From positions 29,974 through 93,973 of the forward strand of contig JAKVAY010000002.1 in the NCBI GenBank assembly GCA_022447185.1: a stretch of 64,000 nucleotides of DNA. The letters are read 5' to 3'. The translations under genes and the position numbers were made by a program. Below, one piece after another: positions 7,946 to 16,697 of this stretch. The stretch comes from Fuerstiella sp. Lineage in GTDB: Bacteria > Planctomycetota > Planctomycetia > Planctomycetales > Planctomycetaceae. The notes below the pieces were generated by a model that had not been told where the DNA came from, made no database searches, and worked only from the letters and a program-made list of their open reading frames with translations. Numbering within the stretch: position 1 is the first letter of the stretch; the number at the start of each line of letters is the position of its first letter.

Positions 7946-8866
7946 ATGCCGAGACACCTGACTTCCCTGGACGATGTTACGCCAGCAGAAATTGATGACA
8001 TCCTGCGCTGCGCTGCAGATCTGAAACAACGATACAAATCCGGAGACCGGCCAGCGCTGTACGCGGGCCGAGTGTTAGCCCAGCTGTTTGAAAAACCTTC
8101 TCTGAGGACTCGCAACAGCTTTGAAGCTGCCATCATCAATCTGGGTGGATCGGGTATCTTCCTCACGATGGCGGAAGCTGGCCTCGATGGCCGGGAATCA
8201 CTGTCCGATGTAGCCACAGTGCTCAGTTCTTACAGCGACGTGATCACGATGCGGACGTTTTCACAACAGCTGATTCTTGATTTTTCTGAGTACAGCAGCT
8301 GCCCTGTAATTAACGCATTGTCAGACGAGAGGCATCCCTGTCAGGCATTGACCGATCTTCTCACCATCCAGGAAACGGCGGGCACACTTGATGGAACTCA
8401 TTTGGTTTTCGTCGGTGATGGCAACAATGTGGCCAAATCATTGGCGCTTGCTGCGGCAATGACTCGTCTGAAATTCACACTGGCCGTCCCGGAGGGATTC
8501 GAGTTTCCGAAAGACTTTTTGCCTGATGTGAAATCACGGTTTCCCGACGCAGAGGTTCAGCAGACACAGGATGCTGCCGAGGCCGTTTCCACAGCCGATT
8601 TCATTTACACGGACGTCTGGGCCAGTATGGGTCAGGAAGAAGAAGCTGAACGTCGCAAGCAGGCGTTTATCAGTTACCAGGTGAATAGTAAGCTAATGAC
8701 ACAAGCTCCAACGACAGCCCGATTTATGCATGACCTGCCGGCAAAGCGTGGCCTGGAAGTCACGAATGACGTGATAGACGGACCTCAGAGCATCGTCTAC
8801 CAGCAGGCTGAAAATCGCATGCATTTGGCCAGAGGGCTTTTTGCATGGCTGTTGGCGAAACAATAA
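7946..8866 (+). CDS. argF: Ornithine carbamoyltransferase
   Basis: 306 residues from the ATG at 7946 (a GTG at 7925 is in frame but would add a tail the family does not have). Transfers the carbamoyl group from carbamoyl phosphate to ornithine, giving citrulline, in arginine synthesis. Carbamoyl-phosphate loop KPSLRTRNSFE at about 50-60, HPCQ at 130-133, and DVWASMG at 213-219 (the ornithine-side SMG loop) are all present. The HCLP signature, whose Cys lies against ornithine, is HDLP at 252-255 (gac codon read in the sequence). That substitution is unusual and could shift activity or amino-substrate choice. The gene stands alone without other arg genes. Confidence 0.85.
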   Translation: MPRHLTSLDDVTPAEIDDILRCAADLKQRYKSGDRPALYAGRVLAQLFEKPSLRTRNSFEAAIINLGGSGIFLTMAEAGLDGRESLSDVATVLSSYSDVITMRTFSQQLILDFSEYSSCPVINALSDERHPCQALTDLLTIQETAGTLDGTHLVFVGDGNNVAKSLALAAAMTRLKFTLAVPEGFEFPKDFLPDVKSRFPDAEVQQTQDAAEAVSTADFIYTDVWASMGQEEEAERRKQAFISYQVNSKLMTQAPTTARFMHDLPAKRGLEVTNDVIDGPQSIVYQQAENRMHLARGLFAWLLAKQ

Positions 8867-8999
8867 AGGTGGCACACCACTTCTCCTTGATGGTCAGACC
8901 CATTACTGAGTGATACTGTGGCATAACTCAGAATGCGACGGAATTCGGTGATCGGACACAAGTCTCTGACTGTGCTGCTGAGCTTGGTTTAGAAGACGC

Positions 9000-10358
9000 T
9001 TACCTGTCTTCAACTACACTACCTGGCCAGCTGATCCACCGGGGATGATCGCAGCCGCGTGGCGCGTGGGCCGGCCCGGCCGTGAGGCGGCGCTGGTCAC
9101 TGCCGTCGGCCTGCATGACCCAGAGCTCGGCGTGACTTCCTACCATGCAGCGGACGAACGCGATCAAATGGCCGGACTTCGACCATCGTGGCCGAAAATC
9201 CCATCGGTGCTCGACAGCTTCAGTTAGCTCCACCACCTCTCCCGTTTCCGGTGCCAGCAGGCAGATTTGTGTACCACCCTTCGCGCGCTCGGGGGCAAAG
9301 ACATTCTCCTCGTGGCTGGGACGCGTCGGATCGAAGTAACAGTCCATGTGAGCGCCAGGCGTCAGCCGGGTCCAGGTAATGAACCTGCCGTCAGGAGACC
9401 AGCTCGATGTGTTCGAGCCCCCGCCCCGCGCGTCCGCCGGTCCGTAGGCCGTACCGAACCACTGCCGCTGGTCAGTCGTCAATCGGCGGGTCAGCCAGCC
9501 GCCAGGTGCTGTATTGTCGACGGTTGCCAGTACCAGGTCAGCACGGGTGTGACCAGGGTCCGTCTGCGGAAGGCAGTCCAGGTAGATCAGAGAACGTCCG
9601 TCGGGTGACCAGCGAGGATCGAAGAACAAATGGCCCTTCTCACCGTGTACCAGTGTGCGCGGTCGGCCACTCAGTCCCATCACGTTGATTGCATAGTAAC
9701 CCACACGAAACGGAGATTCGATGAGTCCGCTCTTGCGTTGGCGGATGCCACCAGTGAGATGACAGGAAAGGCGACTGCGGTCCGGGCTGAGGTGCGTGCC
9801 GTAATGAAAGCCTTCGCCCGCGGATGTGATAGCCCGTGCGTCCCCGCCACTCAGATTCGTGTCATACAACTGGCGCTGTCCATTTTTGTCGATGACGCCA
9901 ACCAGCAACCGTCCACCCGGCAGCACCAGATCGACACTGATGTCACTGTTGCCACCAACGAAATCCGTGAGCAGTTCACGTTCAATCCTGCCAGACTTGA
10001 AATCGAACAGCCAAATGGAACCATTGCGCCTACCGGAGACAGCCGCGGCAGTCGTGATGTCCTGGAAACTCCGTGCGACAAACTTCCCGTCGGAAAACTG
10101 CGGCCCCAACTGCCATCCTTTTTGTCCCGGTACTCCGAAGTCCGGATATTGTTCGGCATTGCCGTCGGCTCTGATAATACCGACGACCGGAGCGCTACCG
10201 GAACCATCGGGGGCGCGCACTCCCTTTGCTGAGTACAGCAGCCATTCGTTCGTGCCGGATGCCGTCGATGTCTGGTCCGGAATTGCCGTATTCGACGTGG
10301 ACAGTGCGAACAACAGAACCAGACACAAGATTCTTATTTGCTCGACGATTTTCTTCAC
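9000..10358 (-). CDS. Secreted TolB-like (PD40) beta-propeller protein
   Basis: About 452 residues from a GTG at 10358, chosen because it places a signal peptide (VKKIVEQIRILCLVLLFALS) at the N-terminus; the frame itself is open to 10481. Several PD40/WD40-like blades carry the typical SPDGRxL/IxW phrase: PRWSPDGRSLIYLDC, SSWSPDGRFITWTR, PRWSKSGHLIAFVR, and a last ELWVMQADGSDQRRLT. No catalytic domain follows, so it resembles the propeller half of TolB or prolyl-oligopeptidase-like proteins. Probably a periplasmic binding protein. Convergent with argF and divergent from the following Gfo/Idh/MocA gene. Confidence 0.7.
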   Translation of the reverse strand: MKKIVEQIRILCLVLLFALSTSNTAIPDQTSTASGTNEWLLYSAKGVRAPDGSGSAPVVGIIRADGNAEQYPDFGVPGQKGWQLGPQFSDGKFVARSFQDITTAAAVSGRRNGSIWLFDFKSGRIERELLTDFVGGNSDISVDLVLPGGRLLVGVIDKNGQRQLYDTNLSGGDARAITSAGEGFHYGTHLSPDRSRLSCHLTGGIRQRKSGLIESPFRVGYYAINVMGLSGRPRTLVHGEKGHLFFDPRWSPDGRSLIYLDCLPQTDPGHTRADLVLATVDNTAPGGWLTRRLTTDQRQWFGTAYGPADARGGGSNTSSWSPDGRFITWTRLTPGAHMDCYFDPTRPSHEENVFAPERAKGGTQICLLAPETGEVVELTEAVEHRWDFRPRWSKSGHLIAFVRCMVGSHAELWVMQADGSDQRRLTAGPAHAPRGCDHPRWISWPGSVVEDR

Positions 10359-10554
10359 AGCAGCACCCCGATGATCGGAAGACAATGATTCGAGATCGAA
10401 CACGGCCAATGGTACACTCTGTGAACCGCTACTGCGGTTTGCAATCAGTACCAACCCGCTGTTTTGTCCTTGCATTCGCAACAGAATGTCAGCAGATCTC
10501 TTGGCGAGTAGTCGCTACTATCAGCGATGGTTACTAACAACAGGAGTTACGCTC

Positions 10555-11736
10555 ATGCATCGTCGTACGTTTCTCACCGCAGGGTCTGCTTCTCTGGCGT
10601 TCCCACTGATTGGTCGGTCAGCTTCGGATGACAGGTTTCGTGTCGCCGTGATTGGTCATACCGGACGCGGGAACTATGGGCATGGGCTCGACACAGTCTG
10701 GATGCACGTGCCGGAGACAAAGATCGTGGCCGTCGCAGACGCGAACGCGGATGGACTTGCGGAAGCCAGAAAACGTTTAGGAGCAGAACACGGGTTCAAA
10801 AACTATCGAACAATGTTAGAGGCAGTTGAACCACACATCGTTGCGGTTTGCCCGCGGCATCCGGATCAACATCGGGACATGATTATCGCGTCGATCGAAG
10901 CGGGTGCGAAGGGCATCTATGTCGAAAAACCATTTTGTCGCACTCCTGGTGAAGCCGATCAGATCATTGCATCAGCAGAGAAACATCAGGCCAAAATCGC
11001 TGTCGCTCACCGCAATCGCTACCACCCGACATTACAGGCAATTGACAGGCTGATTGCCGATGGTGAGCTTGGAAAGGTGCTCGAAATTCGTGGTCGAGGC
11101 AAGGGTGATCGTCGTGGGGGTGGAGAAGATCTGTGGGTTCTCGGTTCACACACGATGAATCTGATCAACTACTTTGGCGGGAAGCCGCTGTCGTGTTCAG
11201 CAGTGATGATGCAGAACGGTCGTCGTGTCGTTAATGCTGATATCAAAGAAGGCAATGAAGGACTTGGTCCGCTGGCCGGAGACGAAGTTCATGCGCGATA
11301 CGAAATGGAACGTGGTATGACTGCCTGCTTTGATTCGATCGCCAAAGATGACACGCACAATCATGGGTTTGGATTGCAGATCATTGGCAGCAGAGGAATC
11401 GTAGCCATCAAATGCGACCGACACCCGTTGGCTCATTTTGTTCCCGGTAATCCCTTTGAGCCAACCGACAAACCGCGTCCGTGGATTACGATCTCGTCAG
11501 CCGGTGTTGGCAAGCCGGAGCCACGTGATAACCTGAGCGAAATGATCACACATCACGGCCAACCGGCTCGCGATTTAATTGCATCGATTGACTCGGATCG
11601 TCAGCCGTTGTGCAGTGCTCTGGAAGGCGCGACGATTCTGGAGATGATCTGTGGTGTGTTTGAGTCACACCGGCAGGGGAGTCGAGCTGTTGCCCTGCCA
11701 CTTCAGGAACGTGGCAACGCACTGGCGAAGCTGTAG
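10555..11736 (+). CDS. Tat-exported Gfo/Idh/MocA-family oxidoreductase
   Basis: 393 residues from the ATG at 10555, which has a good ribosome-binding site (caggag at 10541-10546). The N-terminus carries a twin-arginine signal (HRRTFLTAG). The Rossmann domain begins at FRVAVIGHTGRGNYG, and the EKPF catalytic motif follows. The HRNRYHP and GSHTMNLINYFGG segments belong to the C-terminal alpha/beta domain. First gene of a plus-strand run with an SSS symporter, a cytosolic Gfo/Idh/MocA enzyme and a TIM-barrel isomerase, so a role in sugar or polyol use is likely; the substrate is not known. Confidence 0.85.
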   Translation: MHRRTFLTAGSASLAFPLIGRSASDDRFRVAVIGHTGRGNYGHGLDTVWMHVPETKIVAVADANADGLAEARKRLGAEHGFKNYRTMLEAVEPHIVAVCPRHPDQHRDMIIASIEAGAKGIYVEKPFCRTPGEADQIIASAEKHQAKIAVAHRNRYHPTLQAIDRLIADGELGKVLEIRGRGKGDRRGGGEDLWVLGSHTMNLINYFGGKPLSCSAVMMQNGRRVVNADIKEGNEGLGPLAGDEVHARYEMERGMTACFDSIAKDDTHNHGFGLQIIGSRGIVAIKCDRHPLAHFVPGNPFEPTDKPRPWITISSAGVGKPEPRDNLSEMITHHGQPARDLIASIDSDRQPLCSALEGATILEMICGVFESHRQGSRAVALPLQERGNALAKL

Positions 11737-11859
11737 TCGGCGTCACCTCCGATTCGGTTTTTCCTCTTCAGCGAATCAATTAGACGGTTGGCAACACCTC
11801 TTGTTGTTGTACATACCGTGCTCTGCTAGCCGGCTGGATTCAGTGTGACAGATGGAAAC

Positions 11860-13692
11860 ATGTCAGTCCGTGACAATTCCACGAATCACAGAACAACAAA
11901 CAGGACAGGCGAGATGGTTGTTGCTTCATTCGTCTTTTTTACAGCCCTGGTTGCGGTAATCACATACCGCATGACACGTAACGACGATCACGCTTCGTTA
12001 AATGGTTTCTTTCTTGCTGGACGTACATTGACCTTTCCACTGATTGCCGGATCACTGTTGCTGACAAATCTGTCGACCGAGCAGTTGGTTGGACTGAACG
12101 GCGCAGCGTTTAATGATGGCCTTTGTGTAATGGTATGGGAAATCTGGTCCGTGATCGCCATGGTCGCGATGGCGCTGTTCTTCCTGCCGCGCTTTCTGAA
12201 AAGCGGCATCGCGACGGTCCCGCAATATCTGGAAATCCGTTTCGACTACCAAACTCAGGTCGTTGCCAACCTGATCTTCCTGGTGGCCTACGTCTGCATT
12301 CTGTTGCCGATTATTCTCTACACAGGTGCCATCGGCATGATCGGCGTTCTGGACGTTCAGGCCCTGACAGGCATCGAATCCCGAGACACAGTCCTTCAGG
12401 CAATTGTATTGATGGTGGGCACGATTGGTTCGATCTATGCACTTTTTGGCGGTCTGCGAACGGTTGCGGTCTCGGACACGATCAATGGCGTGGGGTTACT
12501 GGCAGGTGGGTTCATGATCGCGTATTTCGGACTGGTTACCCTGGGGGACGACAGTTTCAGTGGCGGCATCGCCCGGCTCCGGGAACTCCCAGCAGGAACG
12601 TTTAATTCGATTGGCGACAACGATAGTTCAGTGCCTTTCAGTACGTTGTTTTCGGGTATCGTTCTATTGACGTTCTTTTACTGGACCACGAACCAACAGA
12701 TCATTCAACGAACCTTAGGCGCCAGCAGTCTGGCAGAAGGTCAAAAAGGTATATTATTGACGGGCGCGCTCAAGCTGCTTGGGCCCGTCTATTTGGTCCT
12801 TCCCGGCATCATCGCTGTTGCCCTGTTTGCCAATGATGGCATTAAGGCCGACTACGCCTACGGCACGCTGGTTAAAACAGTTCTGCCGGCGCCGCTGACC
12901 GGTTTTTTCGCCGCCGTGATGATCGGTGCCATTCTGTCGAGCTTCAACTCGGCTCTGAACAGCTCGTGTACGCTGTTCAGTCTTGGTCTGTACAAGAACA
13001 TGTTCAACAGGAACCCAACAGAGGAACAAGTTGTGTTCTGGAGTAAAATTTTTGGCTGGGCAGTGGCCGTTACTGCCATGGGGATTGCGCCTTTCCTCGA
13101 CAGGACCGAGAGTATCATGGGTTATCTTCAGAAGATGAACGGCATGTACTTCATCCCCCTGTTCGCCGTTGTTCTGGTTGGCATGCTCACAAAACGGGTG
13201 CCGGCAAAGGCAGCTAAAATCGCTCTGATTGCCGGCTTCAGCATCATTGTCCTGGGCTATTTTGTGCCTCCCTTCGATCTGATCGTCGAGTCGATGCACG
13301 AATTTCATTTTCTTGGTGCCGTATTCGCCTGGTTAGTAATCCTGCAGTTGATCATCGGGGAAATTTCACCGAGCAAAGAAGAATTTGTGCAGGAAGACGT
13401 TGGTGCGATCGATATGACGCCCTGGGTACACGCGAAGAAGGCTGGTCTCGGTCTGATCGTCAGTGTGTTCGTGATCTATGCGTTGTTTGCGGATTTCAGT
13501 GTTCTCAGGAAGAAGGAAACCACACCGGCAATTACCACAGTGGAAGAAGTCCAGGAGTGCGTCGAGAATTCAGTCGCAGGTTTGTCAAGGCTGTCCGACA
13601 CCACTGTTGTGCCGCGGTCGGGGTCCGTTGATGGTTTCGAACAGACCAGAGAATCCTCGATGTTCTTCGTGGAACAAAAAACACAAAATTGA
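11860..13692 (+). CDS. Sodium:solute symporter (SSS family)
   Basis: About 610 residues (ATG 11860; an in-frame GTG lies at 11845). Inner-membrane Na+-coupled uptake protein with about 13-14 hydrophobic segments. The first helices include FLAGRTLTFPLIAGSLLLTN, the family's helix-1 unwound region, and GSIYALFGGLRTVAVSDTIN is the well-conserved segment near helices 5-6. The C-terminal 90 residues are hydrophilic. Sited between two sugar-type dehydrogenase genes, it probably brings in their substrate. Its stop (tga at 13690) lies within the Shine-Dalgarno stretch of the next gene, so the genes are probably co-transcribed. Confidence 0.85.
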   Translation: MSVRDNSTNHRTTNRTGEMVVASFVFFTALVAVITYRMTRNDDHASLNGFFLAGRTLTFPLIAGSLLLTNLSTEQLVGLNGAAFNDGLCVMVWEIWSVIAMVAMALFFLPRFLKSGIATVPQYLEIRFDYQTQVVANLIFLVAYVCILLPIILYTGAIGMIGVLDVQALTGIESRDTVLQAIVLMVGTIGSIYALFGGLRTVAVSDTINGVGLLAGGFMIAYFGLVTLGDDSFSGGIARLRELPAGTFNSIGDNDSSVPFSTLFSGIVLLTFFYWTTNQQIIQRTLGASSLAEGQKGILLTGALKLLGPVYLVLPGIIAVALFANDGIKADYAYGTLVKTVLPAPLTGFFAAVMIGAILSSFNSALNSSCTLFSLGLYKNMFNRNPTEEQVVFWSKIFGWAVAVTAMGIAPFLDRTESIMGYLQKMNGMYFIPLFAVVLVGMLTKRVPAKAAKIALIAGFSIIVLGYFVPPFDLIVESMHEFHFLGAVFAWLVILQLIIGEISPSKEEFVQEDVGAIDMTPWVHAKKAGLGLIVSVFVIYALFADFSVLRKKETTPAITTVEEVQECVENSVAGLSRLSDTTVVPRSGSVDGFEQTRESSMFFVEQKTQN

Positions 13693-13700
13693 GGTGATAT

Positions 13701-14765
13701 GTGAAAAAAGAACTGCGTATCGGCATTCTCGGGTGCGGACCAGTCGCACAAATTGCGCACTTTGATGCGTGCCGGAAATCTCGCAATATTCAGCTGTACG
13801 CAATCAGCGATTTAGCAGACGACCTGCGGACACGTATGGCAACCATGTGGGAACCGCAGGTTGCCTATCGAACCTATGATGAGATGCTTGCAGATGATCA
13901 GGTCGAAGCGATCATCGTGGCCGTTGCGGACGAGTTCCACGTACCGCTGGCGACCCAGGCGATCGAGTCAGGCAAACACGTGTTTGTCGAAAAACCCATG
14001 GGTGTGGGAGTCGAAGAATGTGAAGCGCTGAAACGCACGGTCGATACTTCCGGACTGATTCTGCAGGTGGGCAATAATCGGCGGTTCGATCCGGGGATCA
14101 CTTTTGCCAAACAGTTCCTGAATGAGGAAATGGGTGGCCGCATTGACTTCAAGGCATGGTATTACGACTCTGCCGATCGCTATACGATGACCGACAATCT
14201 TCAACCGATCGTTCATCAAAGCGATAGAGCGATTCGCCCGGACGGTAACCCCAAGTCAGATCGCCGACGCTACTACGTCCTGGGACACGCCAGCCATTTG
14301 GTCGACACGGCACGTCTGCTTGGTGGCGAAATTGTTTCGGTACGTGCCCGCTTGCTGGAGCGGTATGGCACATGGTGCTGGTACGTTGACGTTGACTTTT
14401 CGGATGGCAGCCTGGGACATTTGGACCTGATCATTGCGGTTCAAGGTGACTTTGAGGAAGGATTTATGATTCACGGTGAACATGGCAGCGTCAAAGGCCG
14501 TGTGTTTCTGCCGTGGTATCACAAATCCAGTGTCGTCGAGTGCTTCTCGTCGAAGGACCGTGTCTTTCGACGCCCGCTTGGTGCTGATTCGTATACATAT
14601 AAAACGCAGCTTGAGGGATTTGCCGATACCATTCTGTACGGAAAACCACAGCATGGTGCGAATGTGGACGACGGAGTTGCAGCAATGCGCACAATGGTTG
14701 CGATTGCCCGATCCGCGGAAACAGGTGAGACAGTACGTCTTTCGGATGTGACCGGAGTCGTTTAA
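13701..14765 (+). CDS. Cytosolic Gfo/Idh/MocA-family dehydrogenase
   Basis: 354 residues, starting at GTG 13701 with a strong SD (gaggtgat at 13691-13698). No signal peptide: the Rossmann strand begins at once (RIGILGCGPVAQIAHF), and EKPMGVG is the catalytic Lys-Pro motif near residue 97. The second domain has GHASHLVDTARLLGG with the family His. Related enzymes oxidise inositol, glucose, N-acetyl-sugars or their derivatives. The stop overlaps the next start by one base (TAATG), so it is translationally coupled to the isomerase/epimerase gene. Confidence 0.85.
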   Translation: MKKELRIGILGCGPVAQIAHFDACRKSRNIQLYAISDLADDLRTRMATMWEPQVAYRTYDEMLADDQVEAIIVAVADEFHVPLATQAIESGKHVFVEKPMGVGVEECEALKRTVDTSGLILQVGNNRRFDPGITFAKQFLNEEMGGRIDFKAWYYDSADRYTMTDNLQPIVHQSDRAIRPDGNPKSDRRRYYVLGHASHLVDTARLLGGEIVSVRARLLERYGTWCWYVDVDFSDGSLGHLDLIIAVQGDFEEGFMIHGEHGSVKGRVFLPWYHKSSVVECFSSKDRVFRRPLGADSYTYKTQLEGFADTILYGKPQHGANVDDGVAAMRTMVAIARSAETGETVRLSDVTGVV

Positions 14766-15613
14766 TGCAGCTGGGCGTTTTCGCCAAAACATTTGTTCGC
14801 GACTCGCTGGAAGAAAATCTCGACGCCGTACGCCTGTACGGGTTCGAGTGCACTCAGTACAACTTCGTCTGCGCCGGTCTGCCGACGTTACCGGATAAGA
14901 TCGATGCAGGGCTTTGCGAACGCATTCGTATAGCGCATGCTGAACGTGGATTAACGATGGTGGGAATTTCGGGTACGTTCAACATTATTCATCCTGATCG
15001 CCAATTGCTGGAAACAAATCTAAAACGCCTTGGCACACTGGCACGTGCCTGTCATTGGCTTGAGACGCCATTGATTACACTGTGCACCGGCACACGCGAT
15101 CGTGAAAACATGTGGCGCGCGCACCCGGAAAATGATTCCCCGATGGCCTGGTGTGAGATGTTGGCGTCGATGCGGCGGATCGTAAAGATTGCCGAAGCAT
15201 CAAATGTGTTGTTAGGAATCGAGCCGGAAGTCAACAATGTCATCGATTCCGCCAGCAAGGCTCGTCGGTTACTGGACCAGCTGAATTCACCTGTTGTGAA
15301 GATCGTCATGGACCCCGCTAATCTGTTCCACGCTGGTCAGCTGGGCCGAATGCATGAAGTGATCGATGATGCGTTTGCGCATCTCGGCAGCGACATCGCG
15401 GTGGCTCACGCCAAAGACCTCAGTCACGACGGAGGCGCCGGGTATCACCCGGCCGGCAAAGGTGTCCTGGATTACGATTACTTTCTTAAGTTGTTGAGGA
15501 AGCACGAGTTCAAAGGAGCGCTCATCACTCATGGGCTGAGCGAATCACAAGTTCCGGAAAGCGCTCGGTTTCTTCGTGGAAAACTCGACCGAACAACTGA
15601 AATCAACCGCTGA
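14765..15613 (+). CDS. Sugar phosphate isomerase/epimerase (xylose-isomerase-like TIM barrel)
   Basis: 282 residues, normal for the AP-endonuclease-2/IolE-type TIM barrel. Metal-ligand segments are visible: LGIEPEVNNV (Glu), KIVMDPANLFHAGQ (Asp and His), AVAHAKDLS (His, Lys, Asp) and the late barrel strand with YHPAGKGVLDY. Such enzymes isomerise or dehydrate keto-sugars and inosose. Its start overlaps the stop of the Gfo/Idh/MocA gene (TAATG), implying that the two act in the same pathway, as in inositol and hexuronate catabolism. The exact substrate is not decidable from sequence. Confidence 0.8.
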   Translation: MQLGVFAKTFVRDSLEENLDAVRLYGFECTQYNFVCAGLPTLPDKIDAGLCERIRIAHAERGLTMVGISGTFNIIHPDRQLLETNLKRLGTLARACHWLETPLITLCTGTRDRENMWRAHPENDSPMAWCEMLASMRRIVKIAEASNVLLGIEPEVNNVIDSASKARRLLDQLNSPVVKIVMDPANLFHAGQLGRMHEVIDDAFAHLGSDIAVAHAKDLSHDGGAGYHPAGKGVLDYDYFLKLLRKHEFKGALITHGLSESQVPESARFLRGKLDRTTEINR

Positions 15614-15749
15614 CAGCCTGTCGAAAAACGAAGGAACGTTGCAGGCTCAATGGCGCTCATGTTGAAAAAAGCGGTCTCCCAGTGGTCCGCTCCGTTGATT
15701 CATAGCTTCATTTCATGGTCGTTCCGCAGCTTGTTCACGGTCAACTCCA

Positions 15750-16559
15750 ATGTCCAAACGATTCCATCACGACGGCATCACCTTCCACTATCGAGACACC
15801 GGCCAGGGTATACCGTTCGTTTTTCAGCATGGTCTGAGTGGCGATGTCAGCCAGCCGTGTGGGCTGTTCCGACCACCTGCTGGTGTTCGTTTGATTTCTT
15901 TCGATTGTCGGGCTCATGGGGAAACCCAACCACTGGGGCCGGTCGATAAGATCGGTTTCGCAGGTTTCGCACACGACCTGGCAGCATTGCTCAGTCACCT
16001 GGACATCGACCGTGTGGTTGTCGGCGGCATCTCGATGGGAGCTGCGTTGGCAATCCACTTTGCTCTGCAATTTCCCCACCGAGTCATGGGACTGGTGCAG
16101 TCACGTCCGGCATGGCTGGCCGGGCCCAATCATAAAAACGCAGAATTGTTTGCTGCGATCGCAGATCTCCTTTGTGATTTCGGGCCAACACGAGGACGTG
16201 AGCTGTTCTGTCAGTCACAGGCGTATGCAGCGATGATGGTCGAATCACCAGACTGTGCAGGATCACTGGCTGGCCAGTTCGACGGTCGGTCACCGGTTGA
16301 CAGAGCCGTCCGACTAAGGCGAATTCCTCTGGATGCACCCTATGATCAGCTCCGCGAATTGACGCGCATCCGGGTGCCGACGCTCGTGATGGCAAATCGG
16401 CAGGATCCGATTCACGCGTTTGACTACGGACAGAAAATCGCTGAGCAGATTGGTGGTGCCGAGTTTCAGGAGCTGACATCCAAATCCGTCAGCACCGAGC
16501 GACATGCGGCCGACGTCCAGTGTCATCTGAGTGGTTTCTTCGAACAACATTATCTGTAA
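15750..16559 (+). CDS. Alpha/beta-fold hydrolase
   Basis: 269 residues. N-terminal strands contain FVFQHGLSGD, the HG oxyanion segment; the nucleophile elbow is GGISMGA with Ser at about 95. An acid in NRQDPIHAF and a His in STERHAADV complete a plausible triad. This resembles 3-oxoadipate enol-lactonase/esterase-like hydrolases. It follows the sugar module after 136 bp, so it may hydrolyse a lactone or ester from that pathway; this is context-based inference. Confidence 0.75.
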   Translation: MSKRFHHDGITFHYRDTGQGIPFVFQHGLSGDVSQPCGLFRPPAGVRLISFDCRAHGETQPLGPVDKIGFAGFAHDLAALLSHLDIDRVVVGGISMGAALAIHFALQFPHRVMGLVQSRPAWLAGPNHKNAELFAAIADLLCDFGPTRGRELFCQSQAYAAMMVESPDCAGSLAGQFDGRSPVDRAVRLRRIPLDAPYDQLRELTRIRVPTLVMANRQDPIHAFDYGQKIAEQIGGAEFQELTSKSVSTERHAADVQCHLSGFFEQHYL

Positions 16560-16697
16560 CAAATTGTTGCTCAGCAGGAACCTGTGACGTCAACCAAAGT
16601 TGTTGAGGATCTCCCGCCACAAGAGTCAGCCCAGGAAAATTTCTGAACCGAAGGTGGAAATAAGAAGTCGCAGCATCTGCGTCGAGCCACTCCAGAA

